A stretch of 64,000 nucleotides of DNA from Bradyrhizobium cajani (lineage in GTDB: Bacteria; Pseudomonadota; Alphaproteobacteria; Rhizobiales; Xanthobacteraceae), in assembly GCF_009759665.1 (NCBI RefSeq), contig NZ_WQNE01000029.1:1-64000 (forward strand). Direction: 5' to 3'. Below are positions 24,816 through 32,896 of this stretch, piece by piece; the first letter of the stretch is position 1, and every line of letters begins with the position of its first letter. Position numbers and translations under genes: made by a program. The notes under the pieces are model-generated. The model was not told the DNA's origin, searched no databases, and was given only the letters and a program-made list of their open reading frames with translations.

Positions 24816-24991
24816 TCGTTTCCTCCCCGGCAGGCGCTGCTTCGCGGGCAATTCGCATTACTTAGCGCTGAAAAAGTGACGCATGCAATCACGTCCCTTG
24901 TTTTTTGCGTGAACGCCGCGTGACGTTCCGCTACCGTGCGTGCAAATCACAAGCGCGCGTCACGCAACGACGTGGCGGTCTGGAGGAGACC

Positions 24992-26617
24992 ATGCAGGGA
25001 TTGATGATGGACATGCCGCTGCTGATCAGCGGCCTGATCCAGTATGCTGCCGACTATCACGGCGAGGCCGAGATCGTCGCGCGCGAAATCGAGGGCGACA
25101 TCCATCGCTACACCTACGCGGACGCTCATCCGCGCATCAAGCGCATGGCGCTGGCGTTGCAGCGGCTCGGCATGACGCAAGGCGACCGCGTCGGCACGCT
25201 GGCCTGGAACACCCACCGCCATTTCGAGATGTTCTATGCCGCGCCGGGCATGGGCTATGTGCTGCACACCGTCAATCCGCGGCTGTTTCCGGAGCAGCTC
25301 GTCTACATCATCAATCATGCCGAAGACCGCCTGCTGTTCATCGATCGCGCCACGCTGCCGATCGTCGAGGCGATCGCGCCGCAATTGAAGACGATCGAGG
25401 CTTACGTCGTGATGTCCTCGCGCGAGCGGATGCCGGAGACGACGCTTGCCAACGTTCATTGCTACGAAGAGCTTCTGGACAAAGAGAGCGATGCCGGCTT
25501 CGCCTGGCCGGAGTTCGACGAAAAATCCGCCTCAACCATCTGCTATACGTCAGGTACGACGGGCAATCCCAAGGGCGTGATCTATTCGCACCGCGCCGCG
25601 ATCCTTCAGACCATGACCTGCTGCAATTTCGATTTCCTGCCGGGACATGTCGAAGGCGTACGCGAGGTGATGATGCCGATGGCCCCCCTCTTCCACGGCA
25701 ATGGCTGGAACATGCCGTTCACCGCGCCCTATACCGGCTCGAAGCTGGTGCTGCCCGGCCGCAATTACGAACCCGACAAGCTCTACGAGTTGCTCGAAGG
25801 CGAGAAGGTGACGCTGTCGGCGGGCGTGCCGAGCTTCTGGCTGATCCTGCTCGACTGGCTCGGCCGCACCGGCAACCGCTTCTCGACACTTCGCGCAACG
25901 CTGTCGTCGGGCTCGGCACCGCCGCGCGCCATGGTCGAGAAGCTCAAGCGCGAATACAATATCGACTATATCCAGGCCTGGGGCATGACCGAGGCCTTGG
26001 GCTGCTCGATGCCGGGCCTGCGGCCCGGCTCGGAGCACCTCAGCGACAAGGAGAAGTTCGACCGGCGCCAGGTCTCGGGCCGCGCCTGCTTCGGCACCCG
26101 TTTGCGCATCGTCGACGATGCCGGCAACGAGCTGCCGCGCGACGGCAAAACCGTTGGCCATCTGCGCGCTCGGGGACCATGGGTCGCCTCCGGCTACATG
26201 AAGCTCGACGAGGGCCTCGACCGCGACGGCTGGCTGATCACCGGCGACATGGCGGTGATCGACAGCCAAGGCCACGTTACGCTCACCGACCGCTCCAAGG
26301 ACGTCATCAAGTCCGGCGGTGAGTGGATTTCCTCGATCCAGCTCGAGGATATCGCCTTGTCCCACCCGGACGTGCTTCAGGCCGCCGTGGTCGCCATCGC
26401 GCATGAGAAATGGCAGGAGCGTCCCCTGCTCCTCGTCGTCCGCAAGAAGGGTACGACCGTCGACGGCAAGACGCTGCTCGACCACATGCGCCCGAAGATC
26501 GCGAGCTGGTGGATGCCGGACGCCGTCGAATTCCTGGACGAATTCCCGATGACGGGCACGGGCAAGGTGTTGAAGTCAGCTCTGCGCGAGAAGTTCAGGG
26601 AATACCGCGTCGCTTGA
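24992..26617 (+). CDS. Medium/long-chain fatty-acid-CoA ligase
   Basis: A 541-residue ANL-superfamily acyl-CoA synthetase. The P-loop motif YTSGTTGNPKG lies at 185-195, followed by MPMAPLFHGNGWNMPF, the AWGMTEALG A5 motif, and the A7/A8 hinge GWLITGDM with LTDRSKDVIKSGGEWIS. The catalytic lysine is in GTGKVLKSALRE. It activates a carboxylic acid to an acyl-CoA via acyl-AMP. The ATG at 24992 has GGAGGAG just upstream; the longer frame has no ribosome site. It is followed 47 bp later by an acyl-CoA dehydrogenase gene, so the pair looks like an entry module for beta-oxidation of an unusual acid. Confidence 0.93.
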   Translation: MQGLMMDMPLLISGLIQYAADYHGEAEIVAREIEGDIHRYTYADAHPRIKRMALALQRLGMTQGDRVGTLAWNTHRHFEMFYAAPGMGYVLHTVNPRLFPEQLVYIINHAEDRLLFIDRATLPIVEAIAPQLKTIEAYVVMSSRERMPETTLANVHCYEELLDKESDAGFAWPEFDEKSASTICYTSGTTGNPKGVIYSHRAAILQTMTCCNFDFLPGHVEGVREVMMPMAPLFHGNGWNMPFTAPYTGSKLVLPGRNYEPDKLYELLEGEKVTLSAGVPSFWLILLDWLGRTGNRFSTLRATLSSGSAPPRAMVEKLKREYNIDYIQAWGMTEALGCSMPGLRPGSEHLSDKEKFDRRQVSGRACFGTRLRIVDDAGNELPRDGKTVGHLRARGPWVASGYMKLDEGLDRDGWLITGDMAVIDSQGHVTLTDRSKDVIKSGGEWISSIQLEDIALSHPDVLQAAVVAIAHEKWQERPLLLVVRKKGTTVDGKTLLDHMRPKIASWWMPDAVEFLDEFPMTGTGKVLKSALREKFREYRVA

Positions 26618-26664
26618 AGCGATGCGCCATTGCGCAGACTGTCCATCGATCAAGGAAACGAAAG

Positions 26665-27876
26665 ATGCTCTATCCGATGTCACCCAAAGTCGTCGAGCTC
26701 AAGCGCAAGCTCGAAAGCTTCATGGACCGGCACATCTATCCGAACGAGGAACGCTTCTACCGCGAGGCGGAAGAGCTCGGGCCGTGGAAAGTCTACCCGG
26801 TCGTCGAGGAGCTCAAGCCGCTGGCGCGGGCCGAAGGTCTCTGGAATCTGTTCCTGCCGGAATCGAGCCATGGCGCCGGTCTCACCAATCTCGAATATGC
26901 GCCGCTGTGCGAGGTGATGGGCCGTTCGCATCTGGCACCCGAAGTGTTCAACTGCTCGGCGCCCGACACCGGCAACATGGAGGTGCTGGAGCGCTACGGC
27001 ACGGAGAAGGACAAGGAGCGTTGGCTGAAGCCGCTGCTCGCAGGCGAAATCCGCTCCTGCTTCGCCATGACCGAGCCGGCGGTCGCCTCGTCCGATGCGA
27101 CCAACATCGAGAGCTCGATCATGCGCGACGGCGACCATTACATCATCAACGGACGCAAATGGTACACGACCAACGCGACCGACCCGCGCTGCAAGATCTG
27201 CATCTTCATGGGCAAGACCGACCCCGACAATCCCGACCGCCACAAGCAGCAATCCATGATCCTGGTGCCGATGGACACGCCGGGCATCGAGGTGAAACGT
27301 CCCCTGCCCGTGTTCGGCTTCTACGGCGTGCCCGACCGCGCCTCCGAGGTCGTCTTCACCGACGTCCGCGTGCCCAGGGAAAACATGCTGCTCGGCGAAG
27401 GCCGCGGCTTCGAGATCGCACAGGGCCGCCTCGGTCCCGGCCGCATCCATCACTGCATGCGGCTGATTGGGCTGGCCGAACGCACGTTGGAAAAGATGTG
27501 CCGCCGGGTGCGCAGCCGTGTCGCCTTCGGCAAGCCGGTCTCCGAGCAGACGGTGACGCAGGAGCGCATCGCGGAAGCGCGCATCATGATCGAGCAGGCC
27601 CGGCTGCTCACGCTCAACGCCGCCTACGCGATGGACACCGTCGGCAACAAGGTGGCGAAAGCCGAGATCGCGATGATCAAGGTCGCCGTGCCCAACATGG
27701 CCTGCCAGATCATCGACTGGGCCATCCAGGCCCATGGCGGCGGCGGCACCTCGAACGATTTCGGCTTGACGCAGGCGTATGCGACGGCGCGTTTGCTGCG
27801 TCTCGCCGATGGGCCCGATGAGGTGCATCGGAACCAGATCGCGCGGTTCGAGCTGAAGAAATATTCGAACGCTTGA
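26665..27876 (+). CDS. Acyl-CoA dehydrogenase (ACAD10/11-like)
   Basis: A 403-residue FAD-dependent acyl-CoA dehydrogenase: N-terminal helical domain, the FAMTEPAVASSDATNI beta-domain motif, and the C-terminal segment QAHGGGGTSNDFGLTQAYA with the terminal RLADGPDEVHRNQIA stretch. The RLADGPDEVH ending and ASSDATN motif are typical of the ACAD10/11-like group. It should oxidise the acyl-CoA formed by the ligase gene immediately upstream. The ATG at 26665 follows AAGGAAACGAAAG. Substrate chain is unknown. Confidence 0.93.
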   Translation: MLYPMSPKVVELKRKLESFMDRHIYPNEERFYREAEELGPWKVYPVVEELKPLARAEGLWNLFLPESSHGAGLTNLEYAPLCEVMGRSHLAPEVFNCSAPDTGNMEVLERYGTEKDKERWLKPLLAGEIRSCFAMTEPAVASSDATNIESSIMRDGDHYIINGRKWYTTNATDPRCKICIFMGKTDPDNPDRHKQQSMILVPMDTPGIEVKRPLPVFGFYGVPDRASEVVFTDVRVPRENMLLGEGRGFEIAQGRLGPGRIHHCMRLIGLAERTLEKMCRRVRSRVAFGKPVSEQTVTQERIAEARIMIEQARLLTLNAAYAMDTVGNKVAKAEIAMIKVAVPNMACQIIDWAIQAHGGGGTSNDFGLTQAYATARLLRLADGPDEVHRNQIARFELKKYSNA

Positions 27877-28197
27877 GAGCTGCCCATACTCGTGAGGCGA
27901 CGCAGCGCATTCTTCCCTCTCCCCTTGGGGAGAGTCCTGCGATCACAGAAGATATTGAAAGCAGAGCATTATCGCGCTTTGCCGGCTTCGACGATACTGG
28001 ATTTTAGTACTGGATTCGAAGCCGCGGAATAGCTGTGAAATAAGCCGCCGGAGAAGCCTAAGCGCTAGACCCGCTGATGTTGTAACATCTCAGTCATCCA
28101 TCCGGAACGCGAATTCTTTTTGATCTATATCAAAGTCGTTTTTGCGAGCTAGCAGAGGGTCAGCGAGCGATTTTTCAGGCGCAAAGGAGAACAGCGG
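27877..28197. other. Intergenic region with a short palindrome
   Basis: No coding frame is supported in these 321 bases. An 18-bp perfect palindrome CTCTCCCCTTGGGGAGAG lies at 27917-27934, just after the dehydrogenase gene, a REP-like or terminator-like hairpin. The AT-rich last third precedes the secreted repeat protein and presumably holds its promoter. Confidence 0.6.
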
Positions 28198-28443
28198 ATG
28201 TCGAAATCCTATCTCTTCTCTCTGGTTGGTGCGGCGGCGACAGTATCGTTGATCGCGTTCGGCGCCCACGCTCAAACATGCGCAGCGGGATATACTCTGC
28301 ATCCACGGCTCCATCTCTGTGTCGCGAAGCCAACTTGTGGAGAGGGCGCGACGTTGCACCCGCGCCTTCATCTCTGTGTCGCTCAGCCAACTTGCGGTAC
28401 CGGCACATGGCACCCGCGTCTCCATCGCTGCGTCGGCACTTAG
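28198..28443 (+). CDS. Secreted His/Cys tandem-repeat miniprotein
   Basis: An 81-residue protein: signal peptide ending AFGAHAQ (about residue 26), then three tandem units of the pattern C-x3-G-x-x-L-HPRLHLCVA-x-PT, the last truncated to GTWHPRLHRCVGT. Units are 19 residues (57 bp). Each has two cysteines and two histidines, which suggests disulfide-linked or metal-binding repeats in the periplasm. AAGGAGA lies upstream of the ATG. It stands alone between convergent hairpins. No family recognised; the function is open. Confidence 0.72.
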   Translation: MSKSYLFSLVGAAATVSLIAFGAHAQTCAAGYTLHPRLHLCVAKPTCGEGATLHPRLHLCVAQPTCGTGTWHPRLHRCVGT

Positions 28444-28512
28444 AAGTGGCGCTCCGTCGCGATATCCTGCGATGGCGGCGACGGCAGTTTCCTAATATCA
28501 ACCAGCGGAGCT

Positions 28513-28537
28513 GCCCTCTCCCACAAGGGGAGAGGGC
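28513..28537. terminator. Bidirectional GC hairpin between convergent genes
   Basis: GCCCTCTCCC (28513-28522) pairs with GGGAGAGGGC (28528-28537). It sits between the convergent secreted repeat gene and the amino-acid-binding-protein gene. No T-run follows, so it may be a REP-like element acting as a transcript end. Confidence 0.5.
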
Positions 28538-28556
28538 GCAGTAACTTGCAGGCCAA

Positions 28557-29465
28557 TCAGTTCACCACATACACATCGGGATCGGCGCTCGAGCTCGGCT
28601 TCTTGAAGGCGTTGCGCAAAGTCGGCGACATCGGGACGTTGTAGTTGAGGCCGTTCGGCGGGGTCGGCGATTGCAGCCATTTCCTGTACAGGGCCTCGAT
28701 CTCCGGGCTTGCGTAAAGCTCTGCCGTCGTGCGATCGGCGAGCGCCTTGAACGGTGCATCCTCCCGCCGCAGCATGATGCCGTAGGGCTCGGGCTTGGAG
28801 AACGCCTCCTCGCTGATCATGTAGAGCTGCGGCTCCTTCGATCGCGCGATCGCGACCGCGAGCTGCACGTCGTCGAGCGCGTAGGCCTGGGCCCGGTCGG
28901 TCTCGAGCAGTAGGAAGGCCTCGGCCTGGTCCTTGGCTGGCATCACGTTGATGCCGAGATTGCGCTCGGTGTTGACCTTGGCGAGCTGGGTCAGGTTGAC
29001 CGAGCCCGCCACCGCCGTGACCGCCTTGCCCTTGAGATCGTCGATGGTGTTGATCTTTGATGCCTTCTTGGCCGCAAACCGCGTTGCGCTGAGAAAGTGC
29101 GTGTTGGTGAAAGCGACCTGCTTCTGGCGGTCGGCGTTGTTGGTGGTCGCCGAGCAGTGCAGATCGAGCGTGCCGTTGACCATCAGCGGGATGCGATTCG
29201 ACGAGGTCACGGCGAGCGTGTCGACGGCGATGTCGGGCATGCCCAGCTGCTTCTTCACGGCATCCACGACCTTGAGGCAGATATCCATGGCAAAGCCGAC
29301 CGGCTTCTGGTTGCCGTCAAGATAGCTGAACGGGACGGAGGCCTCCTGGTAGCCTAGCGTGATCTTCTTCGTCTCCTTGACCTTCTGGAGCGTGCCCGAC
29401 AGGTCTTCGGCTGAAGCTGCGCCCGCAAGACATGTCAGGGCCAGAATAACGGTGGGTAAGCGCAT
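28557..29465 (-). CDS. Amino-acid ABC transporter substrate-binding protein (family 3)
   Basis: A 302-residue periplasmic binding protein: signal peptide (cleavage near GAASA, residue 19), then SGTLQKVKETKKITLGYQEA and VPFSYLDGNQKPVGFAMDIC, the classic start of GltI/AatJ-type glutamate/aspartate-binding proteins. The binding-site segments RIPLMVNGTLDLHCSATTNN and RAQAYALDDVQLAVAIA follow. It would capture an amino acid for an inner-membrane permease, but no permease or ATPase gene lies beside it; it is an orphan binding protein. It ends at a hairpin shared with the convergent gene. Confidence 0.92.
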   Translation of the reverse strand: MRLPTVILALTCLAGAASAEDLSGTLQKVKETKKITLGYQEASVPFSYLDGNQKPVGFAMDICLKVVDAVKKQLGMPDIAVDTLAVTSSNRIPLMVNGTLDLHCSATTNNADRQKQVAFTNTHFLSATRFAAKKASKINTIDDLKGKAVTAVAGSVNLTQLAKVNTERNLGINVMPAKDQAEAFLLLETDRAQAYALDDVQLAVAIARSKEPQLYMISEEAFSKPEPYGIMLRREDAPFKALADRTTAELYASPEIEALYRKWLQSPTPPNGLNYNVPMSPTLRNAFKKPSSSADPDVYVVN

Positions 29466-29531
29466 CGGCTGCTCCTAAAGGGGGCTTGCGCCTCCGTGCC
29501 GGGCGCAATCGCGAGCGTTGATAGCGGAGGC

Positions 29532-29627
29532 ATGCGTCAGCCGCCAGACGAGCCTGCGCTTATCAGCTATCGCGGCTTTCGATATGACGGCCGGCCGTTC
29601 GTCTTCACCGAAGCGTCCCTGGCCTGA
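29532..29627 (+). CDS. Possible 31-residue micro-ORF
   Basis: MRQPPDEPALISYRGFRYDG followed by RPFVFTEASLA, preceded by GCGGAGG close to the ATG. The composition looks like a real folded peptide (aromatic and charged residues alternate), but the frame is very short and the spacing between the ribosome site and ATG is tight. It lies divergent from the binding-protein gene. Only comparison with related genomes could confirm it. Confidence 0.3.
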   Translation: MRQPPDEPALISYRGFRYDGRPFVFTEASLA

Positions 29628-29642
29628 GCGCCGGGATGGCCC

Positions 29643-30062
29643 TTACGCCTCGATGCCGCGCTGGACCAGGATGCGCTCGGCGCTGTCGTTCCAGACATCC
29701 ATCTTGGTGATCTTGCCATTGCGCACGACGAAGCGGTCGACATATCGGTTACCCTCGAACGCGGTGCCATCCTTCCATTCGCCGTAGAGCGTACCGACGC
29801 TATAAACCACGGTCTCACCCTCGCCCGGACAGACGTCGAACCGGTCCATCTTCTTCTTGACCCAGCGGTAGCGGCCGGCGTTGAAGGCGGTCGGTCCCCG
29901 GGGATGGTCGAACTCGCGCCCGCCCGTGAAAGTGATGATCGTGCCCGGCGCGACATAGGCCGCCGCGGCATCGGGATCGGGAATCATCGATGCAGTGAGA
30001 TAGGCTTTCACGATCTCGGCGTCCGACAACGGTCTGGTCTCGGCTTCTGCGATTACGGACAT
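29643..30062 (-). CDS. NTF2-like/SnoaL-type protein
   Basis: A 139-residue protein with the cone-shaped NTF2-like fold pattern: helical start LSDAEIVKAYLTASMIPDPD, then YVAPGTIITFTGGREFDHP, and beta-strands ending RYVDRFVVRNGKITKMDVWN. Such proteins are polyketide-cyclase-like enzymes or small-molecule-binding partners; no catalytic residues can be assigned. AGGAGCAGGG lies before the ATG at 30062, and the frame does not extend sensibly upstream. It is divergent from the amidohydrolase gene, and the two may share a control region. Confidence 0.75.
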   Translation of the reverse strand: MSVIAEAETRPLSDAEIVKAYLTASMIPDPDAAAAYVAPGTIITFTGGREFDHPRGPTAFNAGRYRWVKKKMDRFDVCPGEGETVVYSVGTLYGEWKDGTAFEGNRYVDRFVVRNGKITKMDVWNDSAERILVQRGIEA

Positions 30063-30209
30063 GGCGCCCTGCTCCTGAGTTTGCGAAATACTATCGTCCG
30101 CCCCTGGGAATGCATGCGTATATTTTGAACATCTGCATTGCTGCATTGACGCACTCCGAGCCCGTGCCGCGATTGACTGCGGCACTATCCCACAGCAAAA
30201 GTCGTTGCC

Positions 30210-31451
30210 ATGACCGCGCAGACCGCCTTCGACCTGATCCTTCGCCGCGCCCTGTTGCGCGGAGCCGCCGAACCCTTCGACATCGGCGTGCGCGGTGGCC
30301 GCATCGCCGCGATCGAGCCGACGATCAGGAGCGAAGCGGCCGAGATCGATCTCGGCGGGCAGCTGGCCCTGCCCGGCTTCGTCGACACCCACATCCATCT
30401 CGACAAGGCCTGCCTGCTCGGCCGTTGCGAGCACAATCACGGCAGCCTCCCGGAAGCGATCCGCGCTGTCGCCGGAATGAAGCGCGACTTTACGGTCGAG
30501 GACGTCTATGCGCGCGGCGCGAAAGTGCTCGAACGTGCCATCGTGCACGGCACGACGCGCATGCGCACCCATGTCGAGATCGATCCGCGCATTGCCCTGC
30601 GCAGCTTCGAGGCGATCAAGGCGCTCAAGCGCGATTATGCCTGGGCTATCGACCTGTCGCTGTGCGTCTTCCCGCAGGAAGGCCTGACCAACGATCCCGG
30701 AGCCGAGGAGTTGCTGATCCAGGCGCTGCGCGACGGCGGCGAGACGATCGGCGGCTGTCCGTACACGGACACCGACCCGAACGCCCATCTCGAGCGCATC
30801 TTCGACCTCGCCCAGGAATTCGACGTCGACGTCGATCTCCATCTCGACTTCGACCTCGATCCGTCCTGGTGGCATCTCGACGAGGTCTGCCGCCAGACCG
30901 AACGGCGCAACTATCAGGGACGCGTCGCGATCGGCCACGCGACAAAACTCTCGGCCCTGCCGCCGGAACGGATGAAGGCCGCCACCGCACAGCTGGCGAA
31001 GGCCGGCGTCGCCGTCACCGTGCTGCCCGCAACCGATCTCTATCTGATGGGGCGAGAGGCCACCCACAACACGCCGCGCGGGCTGACGCTCGCCCACAAG
31101 CTCGCCGACAACGGCGTCGTGTGCTCGGTCGCGACCAACAACGTCCTCAATCCCTTCACGCCGTTCGGCGACGCCTCGCTGCTGCGGATGGCGAACTTCT
31201 ACGCCAATGTCGCGCATGCCTCGGTGGGCGATTTCGACACCTGTCTCGATCTCGTGACCGAATTGCCGGCGCGGCTGATGAACCTTCGCGACTACGGCAT
31301 CAGGGTCGGCAATCCTGCCGACCTGATCGTGCTCGACACACAAGACAGCAGTTCTGCCATAGCTGAGCTGCCGGATATCGTGATGGGCTTCAAGAATGGC
31401 CGGCAGACATTCGAGCGGCCACGGCCCGCCCTGTTCCGCCCCGGCCCCTGA
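30210..31451 (+). CDS. Amidohydrolase, cytosine-deaminase-like
   Basis: A 413-residue metal-dependent amidohydrolase. The HxH metal motif is H61-x-H63 in FVDTHIHLDKA, followed by a THVEIDP strand, the DLHLDFDLDPSWWHL motif typical of cytosine deaminase relatives, and GHATKLSAL. The position where deaminases carry the catalytic Asp reads VATNNVLNPFTPFG, with Asn in the expected place, so activity may differ. It would act on a cyclic amide or amine (pyrimidine, triazine or hydantoin type); the substrate is unknown. It lies divergent from the NTF2-like gene, with TGCATTG words on both flanks. Confidence 0.83.
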   Translation: MTAQTAFDLILRRALLRGAAEPFDIGVRGGRIAAIEPTIRSEAAEIDLGGQLALPGFVDTHIHLDKACLLGRCEHNHGSLPEAIRAVAGMKRDFTVEDVYARGAKVLERAIVHGTTRMRTHVEIDPRIALRSFEAIKALKRDYAWAIDLSLCVFPQEGLTNDPGAEELLIQALRDGGETIGGCPYTDTDPNAHLERIFDLAQEFDVDVDLHLDFDLDPSWWHLDEVCRQTERRNYQGRVAIGHATKLSALPPERMKAATAQLAKAGVAVTVLPATDLYLMGREATHNTPRGLTLAHKLADNGVVCSVATNNVLNPFTPFGDASLLRMANFYANVAHASVGDFDTCLDLVTELPARLMNLRDYGIRVGNPADLIVLDTQDSSSAIAELPDIVMGFKNGRQTFERPRPALFRPGP

Positions 31452-31458
31452 ACCGCCC

Positions 31459-31478
31459 TCAATGCATACCTGCATTGA
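31459..31478. repeat. Perfect 8-bp inverted repeat TCAATGCA-TACC-TGCATTGA
   Basis: Two perfect 8-bp arms around a 4-bp spacer lie 8 bp after the amidohydrolase stop. No T-run follows. Related TGCATTG words occur upstream of the same gene (30134-30149, TGCATTGCTGCATTGA). It may be a hairpin or an operator; function unknown. Confidence 0.55.
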
Positions 31479-31652
31479 AGCGCGGCGGATTGCCGTTCGA
31501 TGGTACCGCTGATCGGTTCACAATTCTGAATCCGGTACTATCCCGGATAGTCGATGCGCGCCGATTCCCGATAGGTGCACGCATGCAAGTCCCGCGGTGC
31601 CGGTCATATTGGGACCTGCACTGATATCCGCATTCAACCGGGAAGCATCGAC

Positions 31653-31964
31653 GTGTTCAGTGCCTTCAGCAACATCGACCATCATTCAAAAGGCGCGCGA
31701 ACGCCGACTGAAGCGGCCCTGAAGCGGCTCGACGGCATCGGCCATGTCCTGTCGGACCTCGATCTTGCGGCCGTCCGGACCCAGGATGAGTTGACGCGCG
31801 CGCTGCTGACGCTCGATACCGCCGACAGGTGCATCCGGACGATCTGCGCAGAATTCCGCACTGAAGCCGCGAGCGATCGGCTGGTCCGCAAGGCCGACGA
31901 CCTGATGGCGCTGATCGATCGCGCCCGCGACGAGCTCACGGGCTTTCGCGCGGCAAAATCGTGA
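31653..31964 (+). CDS. Small helical hypothetical protein
   Basis: A 103-residue protein if the GTG at 31653 is used (GGGAAG upstream). The body is all-helical and charged: TPTEAALKRLDGIGHVLSDL, RALLTLDTADRCIRTI, LVRKADDLMALIDRARDELT. No signal or motif is recognised. An ATG at 31575 would add 26 residues with no coding look, so the GTG is preferred with modest confidence. It is convergent with the DUF1932 dehydrogenase gene. Confidence 0.55.
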   Translation: MFSAFSNIDHHSKGARTPTEAALKRLDGIGHVLSDLDLAAVRTQDELTRALLTLDTADRCIRTICAEFRTEAASDRLVRKADDLMALIDRARDELTGFRAAKS

Positions 31965-31975
31965 GCTGACGCCAG

Positions 31976-32896
31976 CTACCTCTCGCGCTTGATCGTGGCG
32001 AGGATCCGGTCCGCCTCGATGCGCCAATCGGCGCTGCGGGCGAACTCCGTGGTGCCCTTGGGTCCGAACAGCCCCTCATCGGCGAGATCGGCCACCCAGG
32101 CCTGCCGCTCGGCGGTGCCTTGCGCAGACCATGGCGTCAGGCCGGCCTCGCGCACGGTTTCGGCAACCTCGCGCACCTCCTCCGCACGGCGGCGGCCGTG
32201 CTCGATCACGCGCTGGAAGAAGTAGGCGCCCTGCTTTTCCCAATTGATGCCGGGAAAGGTTTCCGCGAGCGAAGCCAGCACCGCGTCTTCCACGCCATAG
32301 GCGCGCGCAGTGGTGAAGCTTTCGATGACCATGGCCTCCAGGCCCTTGATCATGATGCTGCGGCACATCTTCACCGCGGAGGACACACCGAGCTTGTCGC
32401 TGGCGACCTTTGCCGCAAAGCCGATTGCGTTCAGCAGCGGCTCCAGCTCCCTCGCGTCAGGACCGCCGAGCAGCAGCGGCACCTTGATGCGATAAGGCGG
32501 CACCGAGGTCATCACAGCACCCTCGACGTAGCGCCCTCCCGCGCCGTCGACCAGCGCGGCGGCGCGCTGCTTGGCGCCCGGAGACGCCGAGTTGAAATCG
32601 AGGAACCAGGTGCCCTGGTTGATCGCGACCGCACAGGCCTTTGCGACCGGCACGGCCTGGCTCGCCGTGACCGCCGAGATGATGAAATCGGACTTCGCGG
32701 TCAGCTCGGCGTGAGACGCCGCGAGCGCAACACCGAACTTCGCCGCATGTTCTTTCAGCGCAGCGTCCTGCTCGCCTCCGAGCTTGATGTCATAGGCCGC
32801 GACCCTGATGTCCTGCTGGCGCAAGTCCTCGGCCAATATCCTGCCGACCTCGCCGTAGCCGACCAGACCGATCTGCCATCGCTTCGGATCAGACAT
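31976..32896 (-). CDS. NAD(P)-binding oxidoreductase with DUF1932 domain
   Basis: A 306-residue 6-phosphogluconate-dehydrogenase-like protein. Rossmann motif GLVGYGEVGRIL (10-21), NAD-binding strand around FIISAVTASQAVPVA, then the C-terminal DUF1932 helical domain (AVKMCRSIMIKGLEAMVIES). It probably oxidises a hydroxy acid or reduces a keto acid; the substrate is unknown. It is the last gene of the eight-gene minus-strand operon and shares a TGATG overlap with the Pht5-like gene, so it belongs to that pathway. It could remove the CHA or oxaloacetate product branch, which is inference. Confidence 0.85.
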   Translation of the reverse strand: MSDPKRWQIGLVGYGEVGRILAEDLRQQDIRVAAYDIKLGGEQDAALKEHAAKFGVALAASHAELTAKSDFIISAVTASQAVPVAKACAVAINQGTWFLDFNSASPGAKQRAAALVDGAGGRYVEGAVMTSVPPYRIKVPLLLGGPDARELEPLLNAIGFAAKVASDKLGVSSAVKMCRSIMIKGLEAMVIESFTTARAYGVEDAVLASLAETFPGINWEKQGAYFFQRVIEHGRRRAEEVREVAETVREAGLTPWSAQGTAERQAWVADLADEGLFGPKGTTEFARSADWRIEADRILATIKRER

